The position numbers and the translations under genes were made by a program. DNA of 64,000 nucleotides, from NCBI GenBank assembly GCA_019188255.1, contig JAETXT010000001.1:8742001-8806000 (forward strand), written 5' to 3'. Numbering within the stretch: position 1 is the first letter of the stretch; the number at the start of each line of letters is the position of its first letter. Below are positions 1-11,179 of this stretch, one piece after another. The stretch comes from Verticillium longisporum. Lineage: Eukaryota > Ascomycota > Sordariomycetes > Glomerellales > Plectosphaerellaceae. Under the pieces are notes generated by a model. The model was not told the DNA's origin and searched no databases. It was given only the letters and a program-made list of their open reading frames with translations.

Positions 1-952
1 CTCCCGATCATGTCATGTTTACTGTGTCGTCAACCCGGCATCTCGTTCGATGCTTCCAGCCTGCGATGGGTGGAATGGAGGCATAAGGGTCCAAAGTTCA
101 ATGCCAGAGGCAACAATGCTGTGTTTTGCCATCCTCTCACATACCACGCTTGATCAGCCTGCTCTGTCGACATCCCTGTGGCGAAGGCTTCAACAATTAC
201 AAGTCTGGAATCCAAGAAATGGCCGAGACACAAAGCAATTGCGTATTCTACTGTACCCAAGTACCCGGAATCGTAAGTGCTCTCCCAATCCTCAAAGACT
301 ATATCCCATCACCACACCTACTGCGCAGTGCAGTTAGAGTGTTTCATGAGCCGTGGCGCTGTCTGTGCCAAGAAATGGGACGAGCTGCTATTTGACCGAG
401 GCCGAAAGCTTTGGGAACGGCTGCTGAATGCTATTGAAGAAAAATTGCTGGCTCGTAAAGTGAGACATAGAGCCGCTTGTTATTCAAGAGACCGCGGGTC
501 GGATGAGACAAGAGTTTGATCGGAATTCGTTCTAGTGCGCATACACCAGCCACGATCCGAACATGAACCAAAATCCAGCGGCATTTCAATGTCAGCACCT
601 TCCAAGCTTCTGTAGATGGATGCAACAACGCAAATCACCAATGGCGGAGAAGAGACCATCGTTCGACTTGGGGTCCCCGAGGGGCCTCGATCCCCTGAAT
701 ATGGAACGTGGTCATCCCTTTGTTTGAATTGGAATGAAACATCTTTCAGACGAAGATTATTCAGGATTCGGGGGTGATGATATCCAGCTGGATGGCAAAT
801 TCGACGACTGCAGGTTCTTGGATTTGGCAGTCAGCTTACAAAACGAATCAAAGGCCTGGAAACCCCCGATATTGGAGATGCTGAAATTTCGTCAACATAA
901 CCGTCTCTCCTCATCCACCACCAGATTCTGGCGGCAGTAGGTCGACTGGCTG
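1..952. other. Upstream region, no gene resolved
   Basis: No family is recognisable on either strand. A plus-strand open frame at 277-519 contains a stretch (about 330-470) that reads like ordinary protein, with FMSRGAVCAKKWDELL followed by a charged helix, and could be the last exon of a gene that starts left of the window. Its upstream part is unlike protein, so any splice acceptor near 310-330 is a guess. The remainder, including the open frame at 734-940, shows nothing I can support. Confidence 0.2.
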
Positions 953-2950
953 ATGAATATGACGCTTCCTTATCTTTTTCCATATCTTGCTTTAGCGAAT
1001 TGGTGTCATGGACACGATCAGCTACGCAACGCAAACATACAAGCTCGTGCAGACCTGCCGGTTGAGTTTTGCTACACCTATACAACTACCTTTTTGGTGC
1101 CAGTAGACAATGCTACTCAGACGCCAGCTCCCATTCCGATCACATCACTACCAGCATCGTTCGTCACGATAACGCAGCCATATACCGGAGTTGCCCCTAT
1201 CACAGGGCCTACTGCTGTTACAACGATCGCTCCATCTGGGACAAACCCGGGCACGGTTATTATCCAGACGCCAACATCGATCCCTCCGTTCCTAGCACCG
1301 TCGTTTGTCACGACGACAGAGCCATACACTGGAACTGTACCGATCACGGGACCAACCGCTGTCACAACCATACCCCCTTCGGGCACAAATCCTGGCACTG
1401 TCATCATCCAAACGCCAGGCTCAACCGTCACAACGACGCAGCCTTATACCGGGACGGTACCTATAACTGGACCTACCACTGTGAGGACTATACCAGCATC
1501 AGGCACGAAGCCTGGCACCGTTGTCGTTCAGACGCCAACATCTGTTCCCGCGCCCTTCCGCCTACAGTCTACCGTAACAATCACACAGCCATATACTGGT
1601 AGCTTCCCCATCACAGGACCTACGACCATTATCACAATTCCTGCGTCTGGAACAGTACCTGGTACTGTTATCATTCAGACGCCGACATCAGTTCCCGTGC
1701 AACCTCAGCCACCCTCCACTGTGACGATCACTCAGCCATACACTGGCACCGTTCCTATCACGGGACCTACAACCGTGACGACTATTTCTCTGTCTGGGAC
1801 AGTGCCTGGGACTGTCATCATCCAGACTCCGACATCAGTTCCCGTCCCGCCCCAGCCGCCGTCAACTGTAACAATCACACAGCCATATACTGGCACCGTT
1901 CCTATCACAGGACCTACCACTATTGCGACTATCCCTGCCTCAGGAACGGTGCCTGGTACTGTCATTATTCAGTCTCCCGCGTCTCAAGTCGTTCCCAGTG
2001 TGAGCAGCGCAGCACCCGAACCCAGCAGCTCGGCGCCAGTACCTAGCAGCGTAGCACCAGAGCCTAGCAGCATCTCAAGCGTCCCAAGTGCTGCCTCAAG
2101 TGTTGCCCCGAGTGTTGCCCCGAGTGTTGCCCCAAGTGCTGCCTCGAGTGTTGCCCCGAGTGTTGCCCCGAGTGTTGCCCCGAGTGTTGCTTCGAGTGTT
2201 GCCCCGAGTGTTGCCTCGAGTGCTATCCCAAGCCAAAGCGCGATACCGAGCGACGCCTGCGAGCCGGCACTTGTTCAAAATTGCCCGGGCTCAGGACTGG
2301 ACGTTAGCCTATACGCAAACTCATGGAGCCCACTCCTCGGCTACGGCGTCCCTCCTGTGAGAAACCCGACAGGCGGCGTCGGACCCGACTACTATCGACC
2401 ACTCACACCCCTGGACACCGGCGTGACAAATTAATTGTCGTTTCCGGCCCCTGTCCGTCCGCTTAACAACCAGGGAGTACGCCTGCCCGAGCAGCCCAGC
2501 ATCAACTACTTCCCGACCGCCACGTCGACCTACGCCGGCATGACATTCAACCCGAACAACATCACCCTCGTGTACACGGGTTACTACGTCCCCGCCAGCA
2601 GCGGCACGTACGAATTCTGCTCCGCCAACGCCGATAACGTGGTCAATTTTTACTTTGGCCAGGCGGCGTTCCCTTGCGGCGACGCGTCTGTTACCTCGAC
2701 ACCAGCCGGCGTCGATCCCACCATTTATCAGGCCTTTGGCTTCACGCAGGCAACCGTCTGCGTGTCGAGAGATCTCGTAGCCGGCTCGCCGTACCCGATG
2801 CGCATTGTCTACGGCAACTACGGTTTGCCTGCGGGTTCGACCGTTACCGTTGCTCCTCCCGGGGAGGCGGGGTCTTCCACTTGGGCTGGGCAATTGTACG
2901 AGGGGACTTGCACCACCGTGACGCCGCCGACGAGATTCAAGCAATTGTAA
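953..2950 (+). CDS. GLEYA-domain cell-surface adhesin with flocculin-like repeats
   Basis: Probable secreted, cell-wall-associated adhesin. The start at 953 gives a short hydrophobic N-terminus (LPYLFPYLALANW) that can serve as a signal peptide. Residues about 68-345 are six imperfect repeats of about 40-50 residues (motifs TQPYTGTVPITGPT and GTVIIQTP), resembling yeast flocculin repeats. A Ser/Ala/Pro stalk of SVAP units follows to about residue 430. From about 435 comes a GLEYA/PA14-like lectin domain (GLDVSLYANSW, VYTGYYVPASSGTYEFC, NFYFG). The repeats-first, lectin-last order is the reverse of yeast flocculins. The frame meets TAA at 2432-2434 inside the GLEYA domain and then continues in the same frame to the stop at 2948-2950. 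I join 953-2422 to 2474-2950 across a 51-bp GTGACA...CTTAAC...CAG intron, which is in frame and removes the stop. The alternative is a true nonsense mutation. No C-terminal GPI signal is seen. Confidence 0.7.
1155..1990 (+). repeat. Six tandem flocculin-like coding repeats
   Basis: Six diverged copies of a unit of about 120-150 bp inside the adhesin gene. Each encodes a core of the type VTxTQPYTGTVPITGP, then TxxTIPxSGT and PGTVIIQTP, separated by Pro-rich linkers of variable length (SIPPFLAP, SVPAPFRLQ, SVPVQPQPP, SVPVPPQPP). Copies four to six are the most similar to one another, which suggests recent unequal exchange in that part. The unit resembles the Thr-rich repeat of yeast flocculins. 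Confidence 0.85.
2087..2230 (+). repeat. 12-bp coding minisatellite (SVAP units)
   Basis: Twelve consecutive 12-bp units, consensus AGTGTTGCCCCG, with variants ending CCTCG, TTCG or CCCA. They encode Ser-Val-Ala-Pro/Ser in frame with the adhesin and form the stalk between the large repeats and the GLEYA domain. Perfect 12-bp periodicity makes the copy number likely to vary between strains. Confidence 0.9.
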
Positions 2951-3936
2951 TGTCAGGCCGGGTTGTTGACCATGTAGTCTGCACCAAGGCAATGCAGATA
3001 GAACCAGTCAGACTTTGATGCAGGGAGCGTGAAACAACTTTTCTCACCCAAATAGTAATGATTTTCAACAGCTTCCCCAGAGATTGAAGGCTATCTCAAG
3101 TCGCGGCTCATATGTGTGAGACTGTAACGAATTGACTAAGGGCGACAAGGGCCGGACACATCTAACCTAATACAGCTCTGTCGTAAATGATGTTAGATGC
3201 TTTACCAGCCCCCCTTGATTCCTTTGGAGGCATAGGACCTAGCGAAACTGATATTAGAATTACTACCACTAGTTTCGACGTGAAAACGTTAGAAGCTATA
3301 AGTCAGTTGTTGAAGGAAATGTCGTTCCCCAGCGTCTTCACACGAGTAAGCAATGCGATTGTGTTCGTACAAAGAGTAATCCTGAATCAGGTATGCCTCA
3401 TTGCCATGATTTGTCTGACCACAGTTGCAGTGACAGAGAGCTCTCCCGCGACAGGAAAGCCTTTGATAATGAAGAACGGGCCGAAGTCGTGGGCTCTAAA
3501 CATTGCTCTGTTGATCTTCGGGTGGAAATGATTACAGCAGGAGTTTATCATTCATAACCTTGATTCCATATAGTCGGTAACACGGCGTACTTGTTGTAGA
3601 ACCAGAATCTGAAGGAAGGTAATTGAGAACGCATTGACTCCATTCCTAATGCTTACTTCAAGTTCACTGCACCTATCACCTGCCCCTAAGATCTGGGGGG
3701 TTCGCCAAGGCAGCCTGCTGCATAATATTGGTCACATCGCAGCTCGCTTACGGGCAACTGTGAGGGGCAGATAATAACAAGGCTCTGGCATTCCCCTTGT
3801 CTTATGTAGATAGATAAGGCAGTCCGCATATTTCTCATCTTGGATCTCTTGCTCGCCTCGTCTTTGCGGTTCCGGTCATCATCTCAACCCTCACTAAACT
3901 GTACTTGGTCATCGTTTTGACTTGGTAGATCTCTCC
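2951..3936. other. Intergenic: adhesin 3' side and HET promoter
   Basis: No gene is supported. A 114-codon plus-strand open frame (3187-3531) lies in an AT-richer stretch. Its sequence has no recognisable family, and a hydrophobic segment (QVCLIAMICLTTVAV) is its only distinctive part. The last 300 bp are presumably the promoter and leader of the HET gene. Confidence 0.4.
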
Positions 3937-6492
3937 ATGGATCACCTACCAGTGCCGAGCGACCGTTGCCTTGTGGACCACATCAGAATACCATACTTGG
4001 CAACGGACAAATATGATGCTCCTTTCAGCAGCTATCCGCACAGAAGCGGGTGGAATCTCAAACTAGGGAGTGAGTTGGCGAGAGAGATAGCCTTTGCTCC
4101 CGAATCTCAAGCAGCCAGATACATCGGATCCCTCGCCCAAACCTGGCTCTACTTCGGCCTACTAGCCCAGTTCCTGGGTGAGCCCGTCAATCAAGAGACA
4201 TTTCGGCTTATGGATAATGTCGAAGATGGACCTGCTCGTCTATGCACACAACCGTTGGAGCAACTGGTGTGTGCTCGAACGCAGACACTCCTAGACCATT
4301 TCAATGTCAACGGTAGTCGTGAGATCGAGTCTTTTCGTGACGAATTTCAAGACGTTCTGATAATGGTCCGACATCAGACCTTGTTACTTCTTCCAAAAGA
4401 GGCCGACCAGGACAGTGCAGTCGCCATGACATGTTTGGCCATAGCTGCGTTGGCCGACTACCTTTCCACCGCGCTTCTCGGTCTCTGTCAACGAACAGGA
4501 TTGGGCTCTCCCGTCACGCAGGTCTGGAGGTTGTTGAACACTGGGTTCAAGTTCGATTGCGGCCTACCGCTATTGCAGCTGATGTCGGAACAAGGGTGGT
4601 GTCCGTCCATCCTAACAGACGTTTCCTACGATCCACAAGTGGACACAGTCTCGGTCCTGTGGTATATCGGAAACTTGCTTCCACCAAACAATGACATACC
4701 GCACGCGGTATGCACTCCAATAGCGTGCGCTCTACATCACGTTGACGAGACACAATACGCCCAGGTTCACGCCTTCGAGGATTGCCGCTGTGATGCTGTG
4801 GGCCCAGGACTTTCGGAACTGGAAACAATCATACGTAACGGGAAGATTCCTGTTATGAAGCTCGAAGGCAATATGCTGAGTGTTCGAGAGGCTGAGACTG
4901 GATCTGCCTTTGTAGCGATATCACACGTCTGGGCTGACGGCATGGGAAACCCTGCAGCCAACACTCTTCCTCTTTGCCGCATACTCGAGATCCAAAGGCT
5001 CGTCAACGAACTGCCGAAAAGGAATAGAGACAATCAAGACAACACGCCGTTCTGGATTGACACCTTATGTGTGCCGCGCGGGCCTAGAGATTTACGAAGA
5101 ATTGCCCTGGGCCAGCTGCGGAAGCCCTACGAGCAAGCGGCTGACGTCCTCGTCCTTGACTCGTACTTGAGACCGCAAATCTCAGAAGGACGTACTACGT
5201 CTGAGCTGCTTGCAGTGATTGCTTTATGCCCGTGGTCCCATCGGCTTTGGACTTTCCAAGAGGGCCGTATCCCTCGCCAGCCGGCCTACGTTTGGTTTTC
5301 TTTCCAAGACGCAGTCATAGATCTATCCTCCAGGTTAAGAACACCCGAGCCCAATTTTCCTACGCGGGCTGCCCGAACTGTATCCCTTAGGCTTTTGTTG
5401 GGCCACCAGCAGACACGAGCCAGTGCTGGTTTGCTACCTGACGAGCACCTCCACCACCCGTCTGTCCTCCGACAAGTGCTAGCTGGACGAAGAACATCCA
5501 GATCCGAAGATGAGGCGCTGTGCATTAGCTCGCTTCTCAATCTTGCTCCAGATGTGGCCGACAAGATCATCTGTTCAGCTGGGGAGGCGCGCATGGCCGC
5601 AATATGGGACCACCTGCCCACCATACCTGTTGGGATCGCCTTCTCCAAGTCGACGAAGAAACTGAACATTTCCGGGTTTCGATGGGCGCCGTCGACATTC
5701 ATGGGCGACTCGGACACAAGTCTTAAGCATTGGGAGGGGCCCAACGGCACCTGGGCAGCGCCACCCGCGCAAGCAACGCCAACGGGTCTCGCGATACACA
5801 GGCCGGCAATGCTTCTCGGTACGTGCGACGATCGTTCCCGACGAAAGCTCAGCAAACTGTGTCATCTGCAGTCTTTTCCAAACAGGAAGGTCTTCGTGTT
5901 GCGCGACCAGTTCGGGGTTTGGTATGACTGTGTACTGGAGGGGTTGTGGCACGCCAGACCGCACGAGATTCACCCAAACGAAAGGTTCATGATCATCATG
6001 GAAGAAGACCTGCAAACCAACATGAGATCACAGCCGGACGAAACGAGCGCGTTCAGTCCGCGCGGAACGGGGCAGGGCTTGCTGGCATCGTATCATGAGG
6101 GTTCCATACCAGGGGCGGGAGGGAGCCCCATTCGAGTCAAGGTTCATCGCCACGTTGCTTGCACCATGGTGTCCGAGAAAAAGAACGAAGTAAGAACGTT
6201 ACTAATGGCTTTTGCAGACGATTTCTGCTCAGGAGCCTTATCGGAAGGAGACCACGAGCTGAGTTCTGATCTGGTCATGAGACGTCAGATAGGAGACGCT
6301 GTGGTAGATTTCCTAGGAGATCATCCGAGTGTTCTCGATCTCATGAAAGGCATCAATGTGCACGGGCAGTGGGGGGAGGATGACGACCTCGCCATACGCG
6401 ACTGCATTGGCCTTGTGGAAGCCTTTGTCGAATACGGTGATTTCCTCGCGGTAAATACGACTCAGACAGACAGGATCTGGTGCCTTGGTTGA
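3937..6492 (+). CDS. Heterokaryon incompatibility (HET) domain protein
   Basis: Single-exon gene of 851 codons. The first ATG in frame is 3937 (MDHLPVPSDRC). HET proteins control non-self recognition and programmed cell death after hyphal fusion, and many copies in a genome are of unknown specificity. The HET domain begins near residue 320 with the block FVAISHVWADGMGNP. It continues with PFWIDTLCVPRG, the segment YEQAADVLVLDS and the block CPWSHRLWTFQEG, all hallmarks of the family. The N-terminal 300 residues are partly alpha-helical and unassigned. The C-terminal 350 residues carry no domain I recognise: no NACHT, ankyrin, WD or TPR repeats. The gene stands alone between the adhesin and the cyclin, and no partner such as a NLR lies nearby. 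Confidence 0.9.
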   Translation: MDHLPVPSDRCLVDHIRIPYLATDKYDAPFSSYPHRSGWNLKLGSELAREIAFAPESQAARYIGSLAQTWLYFGLLAQFLGEPVNQETFRLMDNVEDGPARLCTQPLEQLVCARTQTLLDHFNVNGSREIESFRDEFQDVLIMVRHQTLLLLPKEADQDSAVAMTCLAIAALADYLSTALLGLCQRTGLGSPVTQVWRLLNTGFKFDCGLPLLQLMSEQGWCPSILTDVSYDPQVDTVSVLWYIGNLLPPNNDIPHAVCTPIACALHHVDETQYAQVHAFEDCRCDAVGPGLSELETIIRNGKIPVMKLEGNMLSVREAETGSAFVAISHVWADGMGNPAANTLPLCRILEIQRLVNELPKRNRDNQDNTPFWIDTLCVPRGPRDLRRIALGQLRKPYEQAADVLVLDSYLRPQISEGRTTSELLAVIALCPWSHRLWTFQEGRIPRQPAYVWFSFQDAVIDLSSRLRTPEPNFPTRAARTVSLRLLLGHQQTRASAGLLPDEHLHHPSVLRQVLAGRRTSRSEDEALCISSLLNLAPDVADKIICSAGEARMAAIWDHLPTIPVGIAFSKSTKKLNISGFRWAPSTFMGDSDTSLKHWEGPNGTWAAPPAQATPTGLAIHRPAMLLGTCDDRSRRKLSKLCHLQSFPNRKVFVLRDQFGVWYDCVLEGLWHARPHEIHPNERFMIIMEEDLQTNMRSQPDETSAFSPRGTGQGLLASYHEGSIPGAGGSPIRVKVHRHVACTMVSEKKNEVRTLLMAFADDFCSGALSEGDHELSSDLVMRRQIGDAVVDFLGDHPSVLDLMKGINVHGQWGEDDDLAIRDCIGLVEAFVEYGDFLAVNTTQTDRIWCLG

Positions 6493-7528
6493 TGTGACTA
6501 GACAAGCCTTTTGTTAGATGACGTATACGAACCATCGTGAGCGTCCGAAACCAATAAGTACCATGGCGTTACCTCAAGGCCGTTAGATAAGGATGGCTAA
6601 TAAGGTACCGTAGAAGACAAAGGATAAATGTAATTCAGTGTTTCATGTTTTGTTTTTGTCTCCTAATCTTGCGCGGCATCGCAGCTGGGGACCTGGTTGG
6701 GCTAAGAACAAAAGAACACCCATCCCAAAGTCAACGCTGAACAACCGTAACCCTAATGTTGTCTCCCCCGGTTTATACTGAATGCCTGTTGCCCGCCGAT
6801 GAGAGCCCTCTAAAACTCATAAGAAACAAGTGCCAAGCACGCCGAGCGGCTGGCAGGTGAAGAACGTAAGACAAATTTCCAACCCGTGTGAGAGTCCAAC
6901 TCTCCGATTTCACCGATGCAATGCAGAAATAACCTCCTCCCGTATAAACCTGTTTTCGCGAACCCCTTGCAGACAGAAAAGCAACCGCGAACTTATGTAC
7001 CGAGCAGAAGAAAAGGACTTTTGTGTGACGAAAAAAGGGAAGAAAGGGGAAATAATTACATCTGAAATTGACTCATGGACACCAGAGCCAAATGAAAACA
7101 AGTCTATCAAGGACGCCAGTCCTGGGAATCGTGAATCGACTCTTGAACGCCGCAAGCTGAAGGTCGATCCGTATACCGAGAGAAAGTAAAGGAAAGGTGT
7201 CATTAAGGGCAGACCCAGAAACGGCATTCTGGAGTCAGGATCCGAGCCCGTGTCGTAAAATGTGAGCAGTCATTGTGGAAGACTGTCTGTCCGGTTTCGA
7301 TGATTGTCGGAACATGCTGCGTCGGCATAGTTTTTTTGTTGTTCCGTCGTAAGGGTATCTGAAGAAATGCAATCGTCCTTTTTTCCGTAAAACAAGAAAT
7401 ACCAAGTGCCCTGACCTGGGAGCACTGGATCATGCAAAGCTTTTGTTTGGCTGACGTCAACGACTCGGGATCTAGGCAAAGCCCGTAGAGTAATTCCATC
7501 AGGATGCATCATGGTGGTGCTTGGTGCT
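6493..7528. other. Convergent intergenic region
   Basis: The HET gene (plus) and the cyclin gene (minus) end towards each other here, so it should hold both 3' UTRs. The open frames at 6830-7189 (plus) and 6910-7227 (minus) are mirror images over a purine-rich, lysine-biased stretch and show no family features. I see no RNA gene or repeat. Confidence 0.5.
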
Positions 7529-8545
7529 CTAGCTCATGACAGGCTGGCCAAAATAGCCGTGCTGCTTGATGGGAGCCACACAGTTCGGGCAGCTACACTC
7601 CGCGATGCCATGTTCCCACATGCCCTGTCCTTGGTTGAAGGCGTAGTGCTGAGGGTACGTGGCGTGGCGGTGGCCGTAGTAGGAGCCGTGCGCGACAGGC
7701 TGCTGCTGGTAGCGTGCATTCCATTGTCCGTTGGCGGCAGCAGAAGAGAACCATTCGTTGTAGCGCGCGTTGGCTGAGGAAGCCGAGTTCATGTACTCAG
7801 GAGTGCCGTAGCCGGAATCCGGGGGGGTGAGAGGCGCGGAGGGCCAGCCCATGGTGGACGAATTGACTGACCAGTCAACGGGGCCCATGCGATACGAGTG
7901 AGTTTGAGCCATGCCGCCACGCTTAATAGACTGGTAGCGCTCATACTCGGCGGCCTGTTGCTGAATCCAAGCGTTGTGCGAGTTGCGCCCGCCGTAACGT
8001 GTGAGGTCGGTATCAATGGCAGGCACCAGAGATGCGAGCCTATCCCGGTTGGCACGAGCGACGGCCTGCTCTTTCAAGACCTTCCAGTCGTCCCAGCTCT
8101 TGAGCCACGCGTTGTAATCCCGGCTGAAGTCAAGGTTGACATAGAGCCCGAAGCTTGACTCGACAAGCCACTTCTTCTCCATGGCGTTGAGTTCGGTGAC
8201 CGCAATGCCACTAACCTCGGCCCAAGAGCGGTTCTGGAACGTGTTGTCGTCAAGGAACTTGCTCGCCAGAATGAGCGAGACGGTAGCCATGCGCCAGAGG
8301 TCAGCATCGGTGATGTGGTAGACGCTCTGCTCAGGCATGTTCATGCGCTTGGCGAGGTAGTTCATGCCCAAGAGGATGGTGCTCTTGGGCAGACGCGTCG
8401 ACGACAGAATGCTGGCGATGAACTTGCGGAAGGAAGAAGAAGCAGCGGAGCCGGGAGTCACGACGCTGGTCGCCATTTCCGCGACAAACTCAGCCATGTG
8501 CTCGACCTCATAGTCGAGGACGGCACAAACTCCTCCCCCGGCCAT
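7529..8545 (-). CDS. Cyclin, Pho85/CLG1-like
   Basis: Single-exon gene, 338 residues, ATG at 8543-8545. The cyclin box occupies about residues 15-150 (AEFVAEMATSV, LPKSTILLGMNYLAKRM, ITDADLWRMATVSLILASKFLDDN, WAEVSGIAVTELNAMEKKWL). This pattern fits fungal cyclins that partner the Pho85-type kinase, in particular the Clg1-like group, rather than mitotic B-type cyclins. The C-terminal half is a low-complexity tail rich in Ser, Asn, Tyr and Gln. It ends in a Cys-containing motif (AECSCPNC) that may bind metal and is worth comparing with orthologues. Regulation is probably elaborate: the 5' side faces almost 10 kb without genes and starts with two inverted repeats. An extra upstream coding exon cannot be excluded. 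Confidence 0.85.
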   Translation of the reverse strand: MAGGGVCAVLDYEVEHMAEFVAEMATSVVTPGSAASSSFRKFIASILSSTRLPKSTILLGMNYLAKRMNMPEQSVYHITDADLWRMATVSLILASKFLDDNTFQNRSWAEVSGIAVTELNAMEKKWLVESSFGLYVNLDFSRDYNAWLKSWDDWKVLKEQAVARANRDRLASLVPAIDTDLTRYGGRNSHNAWIQQQAAEYERYQSIKRGGMAQTHSYRMGPVDWSVNSSTMGWPSAPLTPPDSGYGTPEYMNSASSANARYNEWFSSAAANGQWNARYQQQPVAHGSYYGHRHATYPQHYAFNQGQGMWEHGIAECSCPNCVAPIKQHGYFGQPVMS

Positions 8546-8565
8546 GTTGGCGGTTGATCAAGAAT

Positions 8566-8621
8566 TCGACGAGGATCTGGGGATCTCGTCGAGATGATTA
8601 CGCTTTGATTAGAAAGCGTAA
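8566..8621. promoter_or_regulatory. Two inverted repeats just upstream of the cyclin ATG
   Basis: The first (8566-8592) pairs TCGACGAGGATC with GATCTCGTCGA around a 4-base loop, with one bulged base. The second (8598-8621) is a perfect 9-bp pair, TTACGCTTT and AAAGCGTAA, around six bases. They lie 21-76 bp before the start codon, so they could be binding sites for a dimeric regulator or hairpins in the leader mRNA. No known factor is assigned. Confidence 0.4.
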
Positions 8622-10291
8622 GGATGACCGGCGGCAACGGGTGGCGATGATGAAAAGGCTGGCAGCTTGCTGGCAATCGCGCGGCAAAGGAAAGGGGATG
8701 ACGTGACGTCTAGTAGTTCCGGCTCTCCATAAATGAGATGCTGATCCGAGTTCTACTTTGAATGCGGAATGAGGCTGGTTTGGAATGAACGTCGACGACC
8801 TCTATGAGAGAGGTGTATTAGGTATCGTTTCGAGAGCGAAGCCACACAAGTGGGCGAGAGTGTGTATCGGCTCGATCAATGAAGACGATGGGCAGGGCGC
8901 AGAAGGGAGTCGATCGGCAAAGGATGCTGCAGAGGCGGACGAATTAGTAAACGGAATTTCAGGGTTGAAGCATAATGGTGGTGTGAAAATCCAGCGGAAG
9001 AGAAAAAACGAGTCGTCTGTGCCTGGACCTGATGCACTATTTACGTCCTGGTGCGTCAAACAAGGACGGGCCGGAAAGTTTGCGTCCAAGGTTGCGTGTA
9101 TGCTAAACAACTGGGTCTGGATTGTTCGGACGACCAGAGCCGAGGGATCCCGCCCTAAGTGACAGAGTCCTTTCGTAGTCCGCGTCACTGATTTCGAGGG
9201 GGACCCGTCTGCAGACTGTGAAGGTGCGGCGGCTCAAAGGAAGGTGTATCATGTCTTTAGTGTGAGAGCTGTTGATGACCACGGTATTCGATTCCTTGCG
9301 TCTTGGTCGAAAGTGTATAGAAATCCGGCCAGGGCAGACAGGCAAGCACCGACTAGGATAGAAGAATCATCATGGAGTGTTTACAAACCTCGTAGTGAAA
9401 GAGCACCGTGGGAGACTCGAGAAAGAGGAGGCTCGTTGATATCGTTAACGCTTTTGTTGCTTCGTTGTATGTTGTTGTTGGCCGGGATCGCGAAGTGCGA
9501 ATGTGCGGCAAAGAATGATATCCTAGGAAGCGAGTCGACGACTACTCGAAGGCAAATCGGTTGGTCGAGGACAGGATACACGTCGTGATCGTCAACGTAA
9601 GGCTCGTGTTCGCAAAAGGTGAACCCAGAATGTGTTGATTGGGAGAGAGGAGAGTTGGGGGAGAGGAGGCGAAGAGAGGTTGAGGCGAGAGAGGAGAGAG
9701 TGTAGAAAAGAAAAGGGACGAGTCGGCAAGAGAGGATGACGGAGGGAAGAATAGCTAGTGTTCGTGGGCGGGTTGGGATCCAATGTGAAGGTCTAGGGTG
9801 GACACCACCAGATGGAGGAGCGGGTCTTCGGGGAGACAGAGAGGTCTACTGATTGAGGGTGCGGTAAAAAAGGGTTGGAGGTGTGTGTGGGCAGAAAATG
9901 AAAGGCCTGGCGTGGCGGATGGGATGGGATTGGCGGTAGCCCAGCGGAACGAGCCAGTGGAGGCCCAGGTAGGCGTGAGGCAAGTGCGAGAGCAAACCCA
10001 GTCCTGTTCCAGTGACAGTGGTGCAGGGTAATGAAGAACCCCGGCAAGTTCAGTGGACAGTGAGAGCACCTAGCGGCCAGCGAGAGTGGACAGGTACGAT
10101 GGGGCAGGCGCCAGGTGGTTCGGACTGTCCTCTATTGGTAAAGCACCTACCTTAGCTAAGGTACCTTACCGTAGTGGGCGGGCAAGGGTCGGAGGAGGAG
10201 TGACAAGTACACCACCGTGCACTGTGCCGTCATAAAATAAAGGCAGGCAGGCACAATGTACTGTCGGCACACAGGTAGACACAACCGGGCA

Positions 10292-10316
10292 GGGAGGAGG
10301 AGGAGGAGGAGGAGGA
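10292..10316. repeat. GGA trinucleotide run
   Basis: About eight tandem GGA units. It is a simple purine tract in the gene-poor region, with no coding frame around it. Confidence 0.8.
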
Positions 10317-11179
10317 ACGTGTGTCCCCAGGGTACATGGTACCGACCTTGAGAGCGCCTGGTCAAACAGGAGGAGACCCTTTGGGGTGCTGGCCGAGTGA
10401 CCCCTTTCTCCTGCCCTTGCCCACACGCACCCAATCTGGTCCAGACAACCTGGGATCCCCCACCTTGGTAACCCCGTACCAGTACTGTTACTTCCGGTCA
10501 GGCGAGTAATGAGAACGGGGCCATCGAAGGACTGCCAGGGTGGACAGAGCCTACGGCCTGCCTGCGTGTCACTGGTCACTGGTCACTGGGGGGCAGTTCG
10601 TTCACCTCCACATACAGCAGCAGCAAAACATCGCGAGTGGGAACGCCAGACCCCGGCCAGCAGCAATGTGCAACGTAATGATGGGGGAGGATTTATTCCC
10701 TCGTGCTCCTCTTCGTCTGGCATCGGCCTGGCCCTGGAAGCGCGTTACTGCGTTACTGCATTTGCTGGAACTTGCTTCGAAGAGGCAAGGCTCACGCTTG
10801 GGATGCGGGGATGGGACATTGGCAGAGGCTGGCAGGAACGAGCCAGTGACAGCCGCCGAGACTGAAGGTGGTGTGGGCGCAGCGGTGGAGGAGGAACATG
10901 GAAGGTGCAGGAGGAGTCGACGCAGCTTGAGGGGGGGCGTGGTTCTGTCTCTTCGAGCCAATCTGAGCCTGGTGGGTCCATCAAGTTGTGGCCCCAAGCT
11001 GCTGCGCCAGCTGGAAGAAACTAGGGGAAAACAAGTCCAGAGGGCGTCATTAGAGATTAACTGGGCGTTGTTTCAACGGTGTCATCGTCGGACCGGCCAG
11101 ATTGCAGGCCACAAGCATCCTCTGGGCTGAGTCTCGCTTGCCCAAGTATTCGAAACATGCATTACAGCACAAGGCAAGG

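Noticed and set aside
3187..3531. Small secreted or membrane protein ORF
   Set aside because: The composition shifts to AT-rich, and there is no signal peptide at the start and no family.
8785..9188. Overlapping plus (8785-9162) and minus (8802-9188) ORFs of similar length
   Set aside because: Mirror-image frames without family features or splice sites. Neither strand is favoured.
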